The notes below the pieces were generated by a model that saw only the letters and a program-made list of their open reading frames with translations, had not been told where the DNA came from and did not search any database. The position numbers and the translations under genes were made by a program. From contig NZ_DATMGA010000062.1 in NCBI RefSeq assembly GCF_035555955.1, positions 1 to 64,000 on the forward strand: a DNA stretch of 64,000 nt, written 5' to 3'. This DNA is from Eoetvoesia sp035555955. Lineage in GTDB: Bacteria; Pseudomonadota; Gammaproteobacteria; Burkholderiales; Burkholderiaceae_B. This document shows, piece after piece, positions 34,809 to 43,186 of the stretch; position 1 is the stretch's first letter, and each line of letters begins with the position of its first letter.

Positions 34809-35647
34809 TGTTTCCTCTCGTGCATTCGTGAAATATCCGGACTGGGCAGCGCCACGACGTGATCCAGCAGCTGGGACAGCTCGCCGGCCGCCGCGCAGGC
34901 GATTTTCGAAAGCCTGGCGACCAGGCTGCTGTCGCCGGCGTGCGAACTGGGCAAAGTGATGCCCAGCGCGCTGACCACCGCCCCGCTCTCGCCGCCCCTG
35001 ACCGGCACGGCCAGGGTTGCGATGCTGGGCTCGAAATAGGCCGATTCCCACACGCACTCCGAGGCCTTGTCGGCCTGGATGCGCCGGTACAATTCGGCGA
35101 CGGTGGCGGGAGTCTTGGCCGTGGCGGCCTGCAATTGTTCTTCGGGGTAAAGCTCTTGCAGCTGGGCAAACGACAGGTCGCTCAGCAACACCCGACCCAG
35201 CAGCGTGGCGTGGGCGGGCAGGCGTGTGCCCAACTGCACGGTATTGGAATAAGGCGACGACACCACGGAACGCACCACGTACACCACGGAACGGCCGTCG
35301 CGCACCACCAGGTTGCAGGTGTAGTTGATTTCGTCGCGCAGTTTCTCGAGTATGGGCTTGCCGAGCTCGGCAAGCTCTTTGGAAGCCAGACACTCGAACC
35401 CCAGGCGCAGAACGCCCAGGCCCAGGCAATAGTCGCGCCCGCCTGCATCGCGCTCGACAAAACCCAGCCGCTCGAGCGTGGTCAGAAGCCGGAACACGGT
35501 GGAGCGCGGAATCCCCAGGCGCCGTGCCAGCTCGGGCGAAGACAGCACCGGCTCGCGCCGGCTGAATTCACACAGAATGCGCAGGCCCCGATCCAGGCCC
35601 GGCACGATGTATTTATCCGACGTATCGATTTTAAGGACGTTATCCAT
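34805..35647 (-). CDS. IclR-family transcriptional regulator 1
   Basis: 280 residues. The N-terminal winged helix (about 16-80: LRILCEFSRREPVLSSPELARRLGIPRSTVFRLLTTL) binds DNA; the C-terminal effector domain has LGTRLPAHATLLGRVLL. It is encoded in the middle of the operon it probably controls, starting 4 bp after the hydrolase stop and overlapping the SDR start by 4 bp. It is clearly paralogous to the regulator at 43187-43981. Confidence 0.94.
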   Translation of the reverse strand: MDNVLKIDTSDKYIVPGLDRGLRILCEFSRREPVLSSPELARRLGIPRSTVFRLLTTLERLGFVERDAGGRDYCLGLGVLRLGFECLASKELAELGKPILEKLRDEINYTCNLVVRDGRSVVYVVRSVVSSPYSNTVQLGTRLPAHATLLGRVLLSDLSFAQLQELYPEEQLQAATAKTPATVAELYRRIQADKASECVWESAYFEPSIATLAVPVRGGESGAVVSALGITLPSSHAGDSSLVARLSKIACAAAGELSQLLDHVVALPSPDISRMHERKQ

Positions 35648-35651
35648 GGCG

Positions 35652-36521
35652 TTAGCCCGCCTCGCTGCCCAGGCGGGCCAGCAGGCCGCTTAATAGATTG
35701 GCGACTACGGCCGGCTGCTCCACATAGCAAGCATGGCCGGCATTTTCGATAAGCGCGAACGGCAGCCCGGCGCGCTGCGCGAACGCCGCCGATTGCTCAG
35801 GAGTCGTCACGACATCGCGGTCGCCGCAAAACACCTGTGCGCTCCCGGCATCCAGAACATAGCGTTCGATGTCCTCGGAGCACAGCATTTCAACGGCCTG
35901 CCGATAACCGGCAGGATTCAGGCGCAAGGCGTTCTGCGTGACGCTTGCGCGCTGGGCGGGGCTGGCGGAAGCGGTCAGCAGCCTGTCGGGCAGCCGCTTC
36001 GCGATGGCTTCCAGGCCGTCTTGTTCCAGCGCTTGAAACCGCTTGGCGCGAACCGAATCGGCAAGCGGTTTTTTTTCTTCGGACTGATAGCCCAGCGCCG
36101 GGCTCATCAGCACAATGCGTGACGCCAGATGCCCCGTGGCGCTGCCGTAGGCGGCGGCCATCAGGGCGCCCAGCGAATGCCCCACCAGCAGGCAGCTTTC
36201 GACGTTCAGGCCGGCCAGCAAGGCCGCCAGTTGCCTGGCGTAATCCAGGGCCGAGGGTACCGGCATCGGCAGAGGCGAAGAATCGGCGTAGCCCGGCGCA
36301 TTCCAGGCTATGACGCGCGCATGCCGGCCCAGTATGCCGGCGCACTGCGACCAGGATGCCGCGCCCGAGCTGATGCCGTGCAGCAGCACCACCGTTTGCG
36401 GGCCGTGGCCGCACTCGCGGTAGCTGATGATGCCGTGCCCGGCTTCGAGCCTGTGCTCTTCGAACACAGGCCCTTCGCCGGCGCAGGCATTTTCAGAGGC
36501 TGCTGTTGCGGCTCGGTTCAT
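35652..36521 (-). CDS. Alpha/beta hydrolase
   Basis: 289 residues. VVLLHGISSGAASWSQC (oxyanion hole) is at about 43-59, the nucleophile elbow is GHSLGAL (about 117-123), the acid is likely the Asp in FCGDRDVVT, and the His in ENAGHACYVEQP completes the triad. Such proteins in aromatic pathways hydrolyse C-C bonds of ring-cleavage products, esters or enol-lactones; which of these applies is unknown. The ATG at 36519-36521 follows the cupin stop by one base. Confidence 0.88.
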   Translation of the reverse strand: MNRAATAASENACAGEGPVFEEHRLEAGHGIISYRECGHGPQTVVLLHGISSGAASWSQCAGILGRHARVIAWNAPGYADSSPLPMPVPSALDYARQLAALLAGLNVESCLLVGHSLGALMAAAYGSATGHLASRIVLMSPALGYQSEEKKPLADSVRAKRFQALEQDGLEAIAKRLPDRLLTASASPAQRASVTQNALRLNPAGYRQAVEMLCSEDIERYVLDAGSAQVFCGDRDVVTTPEQSAAFAQRAGLPFALIENAGHACYVEQPAVVANLLSGLLARLGSEAG

Positions 36522-36522
36522 G

Positions 36523-37053
36523 TCAGCGCTTGATCTTGGACAAGGGGTGCTCGGGCGGATACGTGGGGATCTGCGGCTTTTTGGCGCCCAGAAGCACACA
36601 CATCAGGGCGTCTTCCTCGCCGATGTTGATTTCTTCGCGGTAGACGCCGGGAGGCACGGAAACCAGGTCGCGATCGGACAGGATGGTTTCGTAGCGCTGA
36701 CCGTCTTTTTCGAGGATCAGCTTCATCTTGCCGCGGATGACGAAGAAGACTTCCTCGACGTCGTAGTGGATGTGCGAAGGACCTACGCCGCCGGCCGGGA
36801 TGACCATGGTCGAGAACGTGAAATGCTCGGAGGGCACCGTGTTGACGTCGCTGGCCACGCCGGTCGCGCCCGTGCCGATGTAGCGCATTTGCGCGCGGCG
36901 GTATTTAGGGTCGAAATCGGCCTGGAATTTGAGCGCGTCCCAATCGTACTTGCGCGTGGAATAGCGCGCGACACGGGTTTCCATCCACTCGTTGAAGCTT
37001 GCGCCTTCTGGTTGTTCCCAGGAAGGTTTTTCGCTGACTGCTTGCTCGCTCAT
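36523..37053 (-). CDS. Cupin-domain protein
   Basis: 176 residues with one cupin barrel. Motif 1 is SHIHYDVEEVFFVIRGKMKL (about 103-122), providing His, His and Glu ligands. Motif 2 (VPPGVYREEIN) has Tyr-Arg where many cupin dioxygenases have the third His. It could be a metal-dependent oxygenase, an isomerase or a sensor protein. The ATG at 37051-37053 starts the family-like MSEQAVSEKPSW. It lies 18 bp after the SDR gene. Confidence 0.8.
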   Translation of the reverse strand: MSEQAVSEKPSWEQPEGASFNEWMETRVARYSTRKYDWDALKFQADFDPKYRRAQMRYIGTGATGVASDVNTVPSEHFTFSTMVIPAGGVGPSHIHYDVEEVFFVIRGKMKLILEKDGQRYETILSDRDLVSVPPGVYREEINIGEEDALMCVLLGAKKPQIPTYPPEHPLSKIKR

Positions 37054-37071
37054 TAGAATCACCTATAAAGA

Positions 37072-37851
37072 TTAATGCATGACAAAGCCGCCGTTGACGG
37101 CCAACACTTGGCCTGTCACGAAACGTGAAAGACCGGACAATAAAAACGTGACGGCGCCGCTGACATCGTCGGGATGCTGGGCCCGCTTGAGGGCGCGCTG
37201 GTTTTCGTACAGGTCGTGCCTTTCTTTCGGCACGTATTCGGTGGCCTCGACCAGGGTAAGGCCCGGCGCAACCGCATTGACGGTGATGTTGTCGCCGCCC
37301 AGCTCGCGCGCCATGGATCGGGTCATGGACATGATGGCTCCCTTGCTGGCCACGTAGGCCAGCAGGTTGGGCGCGCCCCACATGGGCGTGTCGGAAGCCA
37401 GGTTGACGATGCTGCCGCGGCCCGACGCCCGCAGCGCGGCCAGGCAGGCCCGGCTCATGAGCCAGTTGCCACGCACATTGATGCGCATGACCTGGTCCCA
37501 GACATCGATATCGAGCTGCTCCATCGATTTGCCGCCCGAGTGAGTCATGGCCGCGTTGTTGACCAGGCCGTCGAGCCCGCCCAGCAAGGAGGCCGCGCGC
37601 TCGGCGCACCGGACGACGGAATCGGGATCGCCCTGGTCGAACGCCAGGGCATGGGCGACAAAGCCCTGCCCGGCCAACTGCGCCGCCGCCTGCTCGACCT
37701 GATCTTCGAGGATGTCCGCCAGGACGACCTGGCCGCCTGCCTGCACGATGCGGGTTGCGAATTCCAGGCCCAGCCCGCGCGATGCGCCGGTAACCAGCAC
37801 CTTGCGACCCTGCAGGATCCCGGACGTGGACGATGTAGCCGTTGAGCTCAT
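37072..37851 (-). CDS. Short-chain dehydrogenase/reductase
   Basis: 259 residues with a complete SDR active site: VLVTGASRGLGLEFA for the cofactor, LVNNAAMT, Ser in VNLASDTP, and Tyr/Lys in AYVASKGAI (Y-x-x-x-K). The Asp at the end of strand 2 (LADILED) predicts NAD rather than NADP preference. It lies 14 bp after the ABC permease stop. It probably oxidises a hydroxyl or dihydrodiol intermediate; this is unlike the second SDR of the operon, which lacks the catalytic pair. Confidence 0.92.
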   Translation of the reverse strand: MSSTATSSTSGILQGRKVLVTGASRGLGLEFATRIVQAGGQVVLADILEDQVEQAAAQLAGQGFVAHALAFDQGDPDSVVRCAERAASLLGGLDGLVNNAAMTHSGGKSMEQLDIDVWDQVMRINVRGNWLMSRACLAALRASGRGSIVNLASDTPMWGAPNLLAYVASKGAIMSMTRSMARELGGDNITVNAVAPGLTLVEATEYVPKERHDLYENQRALKRAQHPDDVSGAVTFLLSGLSRFVTGQVLAVNGGFVMH

Positions 37852-37865
37852 GAACTACCTTCTCG

Positions 37866-38753
37866 TTAAATGGTTGTGGTCGTGGCGCGGGGGATGTAAT
37901 GCAGGCAGCGGCGCTCGGCCCAGACTACGGCTGCATAAGCCACGATGCCGATGACGGTCAGGCCGATGATGGCGACGAACACGCCCGCTGTATTGCCCTG
38001 CCCTTCGGCATCGACCAGCAGGAAGCCCAGGCCCATGTTGCCGCCGACCAATTCGCCGACGGTCACGCCGACCACCGCCAGGGTCGCGCCGATGCGCAAT
38101 CCCGAAAACAGCGCAGGCAGCGACGAGGGGAACTCGACCAGCCTGAAGATTTGCCAGCGCGAGGCATTGAGCGTGCGCACCAGGTTGACCATGTCGGGAT
38201 CCACGGTGCGGATCGCGGACAGCACGTTGATCATGATGGGGAAGAACACGATGAGGATGGCGACCAGGATCTTGGGATAGACCGTGTAGCCCAGCCACAT
38301 GACGAACAGAGGTGCGAACGCCACCTTGGGCGCGATCTGCAAAGCCAGGATGTAGGGCGAAAGCACGGACTCGGCGGTGGGCGACAGGCCCAGCAGCACG
38401 CCCACGAACAGGCCCATCAGTGCGCCCAGCGCGAAACCGACGATGACCTCCAGGGCGGTGATCCAGAAGTGCTCCATGAAGCCGCCGTTTTGCCACATAT
38501 GCACGGCCTCGTGCACGGTGGTCGTGAATTTGGGCAGTATGAATTCCGGCGTGCCGAACCAGCCCGGCAGCCACTGCCATGCCGCCAGAAACACGATTAG
38601 GACGGCAACGCTGCTTACCGCGGTAACGAATTGATGTTTAGACACGCTGGGTTCTCCTGCTTGGGTCGAGCTTGATTTTTGTTGCGCCGCCTTGCCGGCG
38701 GAAGACGCTCCGTCGGCAAGGCCAAGCTCAACAGTGGACGAATCCACACTCAT
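37866..38753 (-). CDS. ABC transporter permease (nitrate/sulfonate/taurine type)
   Basis: 295 residues with a hydrophilic N-terminal extension of about 40 residues and six predicted membrane segments. The cytoplasmic EAA loop is near LNASRWQIFRLVEFPSSLPALFSGLRIG (about 198-225). It belongs to the SsuC/TauC/ThiX-like BPD_transp_1 group. It starts directly at the stop of the binding-protein gene. With its ATPase and binding protein it forms a complete importer for a small organic anion or heterocycle. Confidence 0.93.
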   Translation of the reverse strand: MSVDSSTVELGLADGASSAGKAAQQKSSSTQAGEPSVSKHQFVTAVSSVAVLIVFLAAWQWLPGWFGTPEFILPKFTTTVHEAVHMWQNGGFMEHFWITALEVIVGFALGALMGLFVGVLLGLSPTAESVLSPYILALQIAPKVAFAPLFVMWLGYTVYPKILVAILIVFFPIMINVLSAIRTVDPDMVNLVRTLNASRWQIFRLVEFPSSLPALFSGLRIGATLAVVGVTVGELVGGNMGLGFLLVDAEGQGNTAGVFVAIIGLTVIGIVAYAAVVWAERRCLHYIPRATTTTI

Positions 38754-39743
38754 TTATTTTCCAGTTCCGACGAATTGGTTCGTGTACAGTTCGTCAAGCG
38801 GAGCCGCCTTGCTGACGATGCCTTCCGACACGTAGAAATCCTGAACCTTGGAAAGGCGATCGGCGTTCATCTCGCCCAATACCTTCTGGTTGGCATACAC
38901 GTACTTGTTGTACAGATCGAAGACCTGCCTGATGGTGGCTTCCTGTCCTTTGTGCGACGGCACGGCCTTGACGTAGGCGGCGACGGCGGCATCGGGATCC
39001 TTCATGATCAAAGCCATGCCTTTGAGCGTTGCAGAGACGATTTTCTGGATGAGCTGAGGATTCTGCTTGATGAGCTCGTCCGAAGCCAGAATGGCCTGCG
39101 CCATGCTGTCGAAGCCCTGGGCCGGATCCATGATGTGCACCTTGGCGCCGCCATTACGGGCACTGACCACCCATTCCGGTACGCCGGCCATGGCTTGAGC
39201 CTTGCCCGCGGCAAACAACTGCCATACACCTGCCGGGCCCGCTGCCTGGATGTCGGCGTCATTGCGCGTCAATCCGGCTTTCTTCATAGTGCCCAGCAAG
39301 GAATAATACGTCGTATCGGTATACGCCATGACGGTAATGGTCTTGCCCTTGAGCTGCGCAGGCTTGTCGATGGGGTCTTTATCGTGGGAGGCGATAAGCG
39401 TCAGCGAGCCCGCGCCCAGCAGCGCGACCGATTTCACGGGAATGCCGTTGGCGCGAACGATGACGGGAGTGTCACCGATGGCGCCGCCGATCGGCGCATT
39501 GCCCGCGCCAACCTGCTTGGCCACATCCACACCGCCCTTGCCGGTCACGAAGGTGACGTCCAGGCCGGCATCCTTGAAGTAGCCTTCTTCCTGGGCGATG
39601 AGCCACGGCGCGAAGGCGGGCAGCGTCTTGGGCGCCGGCAGCAGGTAGGTGATGGGCTCGAGCTTGGCATCCGCGGCCAGAGCCGAGGCCGAAGCCATCG
39701 ATACGCACGCTCCGAGCATCAGGGCGGTAATCAGTTTTTTCAT
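38754..39743 (-). CDS. ABC transporter periplasmic substrate-binding protein (NMT1/SsuA-like)
   Basis: 329 residues. The Sec signal peptide is MKKLITALMLGACVSMASASALA. The mature part has the NMT1/THI5-like features (FAPWLIAQEEGYFKDAGLDVTFV, GGVDVAKQVGAGNAPIGGAIGDTPVI). Related proteins bind sulfonates, pyrimidine precursors or aromatic acids. The ATG at 39741-39743 has a GGAGAG site. It is 78 bp from the ATPase gene. Confidence 0.93.
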   Translation of the reverse strand: MKKLITALMLGACVSMASASALAADAKLEPITYLLPAPKTLPAFAPWLIAQEEGYFKDAGLDVTFVTGKGGVDVAKQVGAGNAPIGGAIGDTPVIVRANGIPVKSVALLGAGSLTLIASHDKDPIDKPAQLKGKTITVMAYTDTTYYSLLGTMKKAGLTRNDADIQAAGPAGVWQLFAAGKAQAMAGVPEWVVSARNGGAKVHIMDPAQGFDSMAQAILASDELIKQNPQLIQKIVSATLKGMALIMKDPDAAVAAYVKAVPSHKGQEATIRQVFDLYNKYVYANQKVLGEMNADRLSKVQDFYVSEGIVSKAAPLDELYTNQFVGTGK

Positions 39744-39821
39744 TGTGCTCTCCAAAGTTAGGGGATTCGCAGTTCGTTGACAGGAGTTCTTCTTGTTGCT
39801 TTGTTGCTGTGTTGTTGCTGG

Positions 39822-40610
39822 TTAATGCAGTACGGCGTCTTCTTCTTTGCCGATTTTCAGCAAGTCCATCAAACGCCCTTGCAAGGGGCCGATTTCCGGC
39901 AGCTTGCGGCGTTCGAGAGGGTTCTCGCGCAGAGGCAGATCGATCACGATTTCCTCGATGATGGTGCCGGGCCGCTCGCTCATGACAAGCAGACGATCGG
40001 ACAACGCAATGCCTTCCACCAGATCATGGGTAATGAAAAGCGCAGTCTTCTTTTTTTCGTACAGCATCTTGGCCAGATCCTGTTGAAGAATCATTTTTGT
40101 CTGTGCATCCAGGGCCGAGAAAGGCTCGTCGAGCAGCATGACCTGCGGGTCGACCGCCAGGGTGCGGGCCAGCGCGGCGCGCTGGCGCATGCCGCCGGAC
40201 AACTGGTAGGGATAGTGTTTTTCGAACCCGCGCAAATGGCACTTGATAAGCAGCTCGTTGGCGATGCGCTTGCGCTCGCTTTTATCGACGCCGGCGATTT
40301 CCAGGCCCAGCGCCACGTTGTCTTCGATGGTGCGCCATTGCATGAGCAAATCTTTTTGCAGCATGAAGGCGACTTCGCGCACCGGTTTGGTAACTTCCTG
40401 CCCGGCCACGAACACTTTTCCCGAGGTCGGCGCATACAGACCAGAGCCCATGTTGAGCAGCGTGCTCTTGCCACAGCCCGAAGGGCCGATCAACGAGACG
40501 ACCTCGCCCTTGGCGATGGACAGGGATATATTGGTAACCGCGGCCCGCGGCTCACCAGTCTGTTTGTCGATAAAGGACTTGCCTACATCCCTGAATTCGA
40601 TCTCAACCAT
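39822..40610 (-). CDS. ABC transporter ATP-binding protein
   Basis: 262 residues. Walker A is GPSGCGKST (about 41-49), the Q-loop lies near VAFMLQKDLLM, the signature is LSGGMRQRAALAR, Walker B is VMLLDEPFSALD, and the switch His is in FITHDL. SsuB/TauB-like. It is the first gene of the minus-strand catabolic operon. The ATG at 40608-40610 is used (AAGGAG 11 bp upstream); a more distant in-frame start would lie within the promoter region. Confidence 0.95.
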   Translation of the reverse strand: MVEIEFRDVGKSFIDKQTGEPRAAVTNISLSIAKGEVVSLIGPSGCGKSTLLNMGSGLYAPTSGKVFVAGQEVTKPVREVAFMLQKDLLMQWRTIEDNVALGLEIAGVDKSERKRIANELLIKCHLRGFEKHYPYQLSGGMRQRAALARTLAVDPQVMLLDEPFSALDAQTKMILQQDLAKMLYEKKKTALFITHDLVEGIALSDRLLVMSERPGTIIEEIVIDLPLRENPLERRKLPEIGPLQGRLMDLLKIGKEEDAVLH

Positions 40611-41055
40611 AATGGCCTGGCTCCTTGAGACTATGTGTGTCGATTCTGTCGGCACAAAACACAAGCAGAATGTTTTATATATGAACTGATGTTTTGTGAA
40701 TTAAACAAACTTTATATCCACACCGGCGATAAGAGAATTAGGGATATCCCTGTGCCCGGCATCGGACATTCCCCCTCTCTCTTTGTAGAATTAGATTCAC
40801 AAGCCGTGCCAAAGCGAATACGAAAGCTCTAACCTGTTGTTAAATATAAGGTAAATTCCGAGGAGAAAAAAATTACGGGTTTTTACGGATAGATCATGCG
40901 AAACGATACGTCTAAACTTGCAAAAAATAAAACGTTGTTTAATATATGGAACAAAACTTATGGGGTCAAATGATAATTCATCATGACGCTCTAGTAAATG
41001 TTCCCTCGCCGGATATGCTTCGAGCCGGTGAAATTTTTCCAGAGCCCATGCATCC
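40611..41055. promoter_or_regulatory. Divergent promoter region of the catabolic operons
   Basis: 445 bp of AT-richer DNA with no gene. Toward the ABC operon, a TATATA/TATAAA -10 lies within 40674-40682 (minus strand). Toward the Rieske operon, TTGCAA (40918-40923) and TAATAT (40940-40945) are 16 bp apart. Each -10 is overlapped by a related motif: GTTCATATATAAAAC on the minus strand (40672-40686) and GTTTAATATATGGAAC on the plus strand (40937-40952). The second is flanked by TTGTT...AACAA arms. These are likely sites for one of the IclR proteins. Confidence 0.5.
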
Positions 41056-41382
41056 ATGACGTCACAAGCAGACAAGGTCTTGTTGACCATTTTTCTGAAG
41101 CACGATCAGTCCAACAACCTGGACGCCATCCAGTCGCGGCTCAAGGCCAGCGAATGGTGGGACCGCTTTCCTCCGGAAGGCGTGGAGCTCGTGTCGTGGA
41201 CCGTGGCCATGGGTTTTGGGCAAATCGTCACATTGCGTCTCGCCCCTCACCTGATCCCGCTCGTCAATGTCGAACTCGAGCGTTCCGCCTGGGGCGTCTT
41301 CACCACCGAATGTTTTCCCACTTACGATTTCATCCCTGTACGCGAACGCATCAAGGAGCGCGTCAAAAACGGAGGCCAATAA
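41056..41382 (+). CDS. Small protein of unknown function, first gene of the Rieske operon
   Basis: 108 residues, not recognised with certainty. The pattern (VLLTIFLKHDQSNNLDAIQSRLKASEWWDRFPPEGVELVSWTVAMGFGQIVTLRL) suggests a ferredoxin-like alpha/beta barrel such as muconolactone isomerase or DUF1330 folds: a beta strand, a helix, two strands including a GFGQIV hairpin, and a helix. The stop is directly followed by the next start codon, so the two are co-translated. It could be an isomerase, a monooxygenase-type small protein, or a Rieske partner. No strong ribosome-binding site is seen before the ATG, so the start is uncertain. Confidence 0.65.
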   Translation: MTSQADKVLLTIFLKHDQSNNLDAIQSRLKASEWWDRFPPEGVELVSWTVAMGFGQIVTLRLAPHLIPLVNVELERSAWGVFTTECFPTYDFIPVRERIKERVKNGGQ

Positions 41383-41607
41383 ATGCCAGATCTTTACCTG
41401 CAACCTCATCAGGCGCGGAAAACCGAGCCGACTGTTTATGAAAACCTGCTCGGAGACACCATCGAACGTGCCTTCAGTTCCGATATCGTCACGCTTGAAG
41501 GGCTTGTCGAGTATCTGAACGAGCACGGCCCCCAGCCCCAGGATGCCAAGACCGAGTGGACTGTGGAATCGCTGGGCGCCGAACTCAAGCGCCTGGGCAA
41601 CGACTAA
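41383..41607 (+). CDS. Small acidic protein, second gene of the Rieske operon
   Basis: 74 residues. The text DIVTLEGLVEYLNEHGPQ followed by WTVESLGAELKRLGND looks like a small helical helix-turn-helix-like module, similar to recombinase-type HTH domains that accompany some ring-hydroxylating oxygenase genes; this is a weak resemblance. TAA of the preceding gene abuts the ATG, and the GGAGG ribosome-binding site lies within that gene's last codons. 21 bp separate it from the Rieske gene. Confidence 0.65.
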   Translation: MPDLYLQPHQARKTEPTVYENLLGDTIERAFSSDIVTLEGLVEYLNEHGPQPQDAKTEWTVESLGAELKRLGND

Positions 41608-41628
41608 CGGATCAAAGAGGAAATACTC

Positions 41629-42642
41629 ATGAGCACAAACCCCACCGATGCCGAAATCGAACAGGTTCTGGTCAACGGCCTGGACAACCGCTGGTACGCG
41701 ATCTGTCCTTCCAGCTTTCTTAAAGACACTCCCATCTCCTTGCGCCGCCTGGGCTTCAAGCTCGCGCTGTGGCGCGACAGCGACGGCACGCCCTACGCGC
41801 TGGAAGACCACTGCCCGCACCGCGGCGCTCCCCTGTCCGTGGGCATCCCGCTTGGCGATAAAATCGCCTGCGGCTACCACGGTGTGCAGATCCGCTGCGA
41901 CGGCACAGTGCTTTCCGTACCCGGCAGCCCCGGCTGCAAGCTCGAAGGTTCGCGCCCCACGTTATCCTTTCACCTAAAGGAAGCGCGCGGCGCCATCTTC
42001 ATGTATAAGTCGCAGGTCAATATCGACGAGCCGCCTCCCCTCATTCTGCCCGAGCAGCTTACCTCCGACGAATACGAAAGCTTCCTGTGCTACGTCGAAT
42101 GGGGCGCCGACTACCGCTACGTCATCGACAACGTCATGGATCCCATGCACGGCACTTTCCTGCACAAGCAGTCGCACGCCATGTCGGCCGGCGCCCGCTC
42201 GGCGGAATTCAAGCTCGAAGACACCGAGCACGGCTTCCTGTTCGCCAAGGCCGGCCAGCGCGACGTCAACTTCGACTGGAGTGAGTTCGCCGATACCAAT
42301 TATCAGTGGCAGCGCCTGGACATCCCCTACCCGAAAAGCGGCGGGCCTGGCGGCAGCTTCGGCATTGCAGGCAGTTGCACCCCCATCTCGCCTAATGCCT
42401 CCGCCGTATTTTTCTGGCGCACCCGCAAGGTCTCGGGCTGGCAGCGCGACGTCTGGCGCTTCCTGTACAAGAACCGCCTGGAAGCCCGCCACTGGGCCGT
42501 GCTGGAACAGGATCGCGCCGTGCTGGAAGTCATGGAACCCGACGCCAACCAGCGCGAGCACCTGTACCAGCATGACGTCGGCGTCATGCGGGCCCGCCGC
42601 CAGCTGCGCAAGCTGGCCATCGATCAGCTCGCGGGCAAGTAA
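41629..42642 (+). CDS. Rieske ring-hydroxylating oxygenase, catalytic subunit
   Basis: 337 residues. The Rieske [2Fe-2S] ligands are Cys62 and His64 (CPHRGAPL) and Cys81 and His84 (CGYHGVQ). The mononuclear iron site is DPMHGTFLH with His174 and His179, and a later Asp in LEQDRAVLE. The length is that of short, homotrimeric monooxygenase-type alpha subunits (VanA/PobA-like). Electrons must come from a reductase and possibly a ferredoxin; none is encoded in the window. It starts with ATG at 41629 behind an AGAGGAAA site. Confidence 0.93.
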   Translation: MSTNPTDAEIEQVLVNGLDNRWYAICPSSFLKDTPISLRRLGFKLALWRDSDGTPYALEDHCPHRGAPLSVGIPLGDKIACGYHGVQIRCDGTVLSVPGSPGCKLEGSRPTLSFHLKEARGAIFMYKSQVNIDEPPPLILPEQLTSDEYESFLCYVEWGADYRYVIDNVMDPMHGTFLHKQSHAMSAGARSAEFKLEDTEHGFLFAKAGQRDVNFDWSEFADTNYQWQRLDIPYPKSGGPGGSFGIAGSCTPISPNASAVFFWRTRKVSGWQRDVWRFLYKNRLEARHWAVLEQDRAVLEVMEPDANQREHLYQHDVGVMRARRQLRKLAIDQLAGK

Positions 42643-42653
42643 GGCGGACGCCC

Positions 42654-43070
42654 ATGGCATCTTCCGCCACCGCGCGCCGTATCTGCGCGCCCGGCATGGC
42701 CGAGCCGCCCAACGCCACCTGGTCCAACTGCCTGGTGGTGGGCAACGACATCGTCATGTCGGGCGTGACGGCCGGCCTCGAGCCCGATGAAAACGGCTAC
42801 CCCCTGACCACGCGGGCCCAGGCGCAGCGCATACTGGGACGCATCGTCAGCATGGTGGAAGCCGCGGGGGGAACGGTCGGCGGCATCTACAAGCTTGTCG
42901 TCTACCTCACCGACATCAACGACAAAGGCGTGGTCTCGGAAATCCGGCGGGAGTTCTTCAAAGAGCCCTATCCATGCTCCACCCTGGTGGAGATCCGGGC
43001 CCTTGCCTTTCCGGCGCTGACCATCGAGATCGACGCCTTCGCGCGGCTCGATTGCGATTTATATCAGTAG
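42654..43070 (+). CDS. RidA/YjgF-family protein
   Basis: 138 residues of the Rid family (SNCLVVGNDIVMSGVT, RIVSMVEAAGGTVGGIYKLVVYLTDIND, then TLVEIRALAFPALTIEIDAF). Archetypal RidA hydrolyses enamines and imines and uses an Arg in a V-A-R-L-P context. Here the sequence is VEIRALAFP, so the Arg is shifted and activity is uncertain. In aromatic pathways relatives deaminate 2-aminomuconate. It closes the Rieske operon, 11 bp after the oxygenase. Confidence 0.9.
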   Translation: MASSATARRICAPGMAEPPNATWSNCLVVGNDIVMSGVTAGLEPDENGYPLTTRAQAQRILGRIVSMVEAAGGTVGGIYKLVVYLTDINDKGVVSEIRREFFKEPYPCSTLVEIRALAFPALTIEIDAFARLDCDLYQ

Positions 43071-43094
43071 GCGGCAATTGCTACTACAATGGCG

Positions 43095-43134
43095 GCGGTA
43101 TTGTCCGGCACTGACTTGGGCAATACCGCTTTTT
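43095..43134 (+). terminator. Terminator of the Rieske operon
   Basis: GCGGTATTG (43095-43103) pairs with CAATACCGC (43121-43129), followed by TTTTT. It lies 25 bp after the RidA gene stop. A second GC hairpin (GGCCCGC-TT-GCGGGCC, about 43143-43158) follows. Confidence 0.85.
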
Positions 43135-43186
43135 ACGTGATGGCCCGCTTGCGGGCCCTTTGATCATCGAAACAGGAAAAGCAGGC

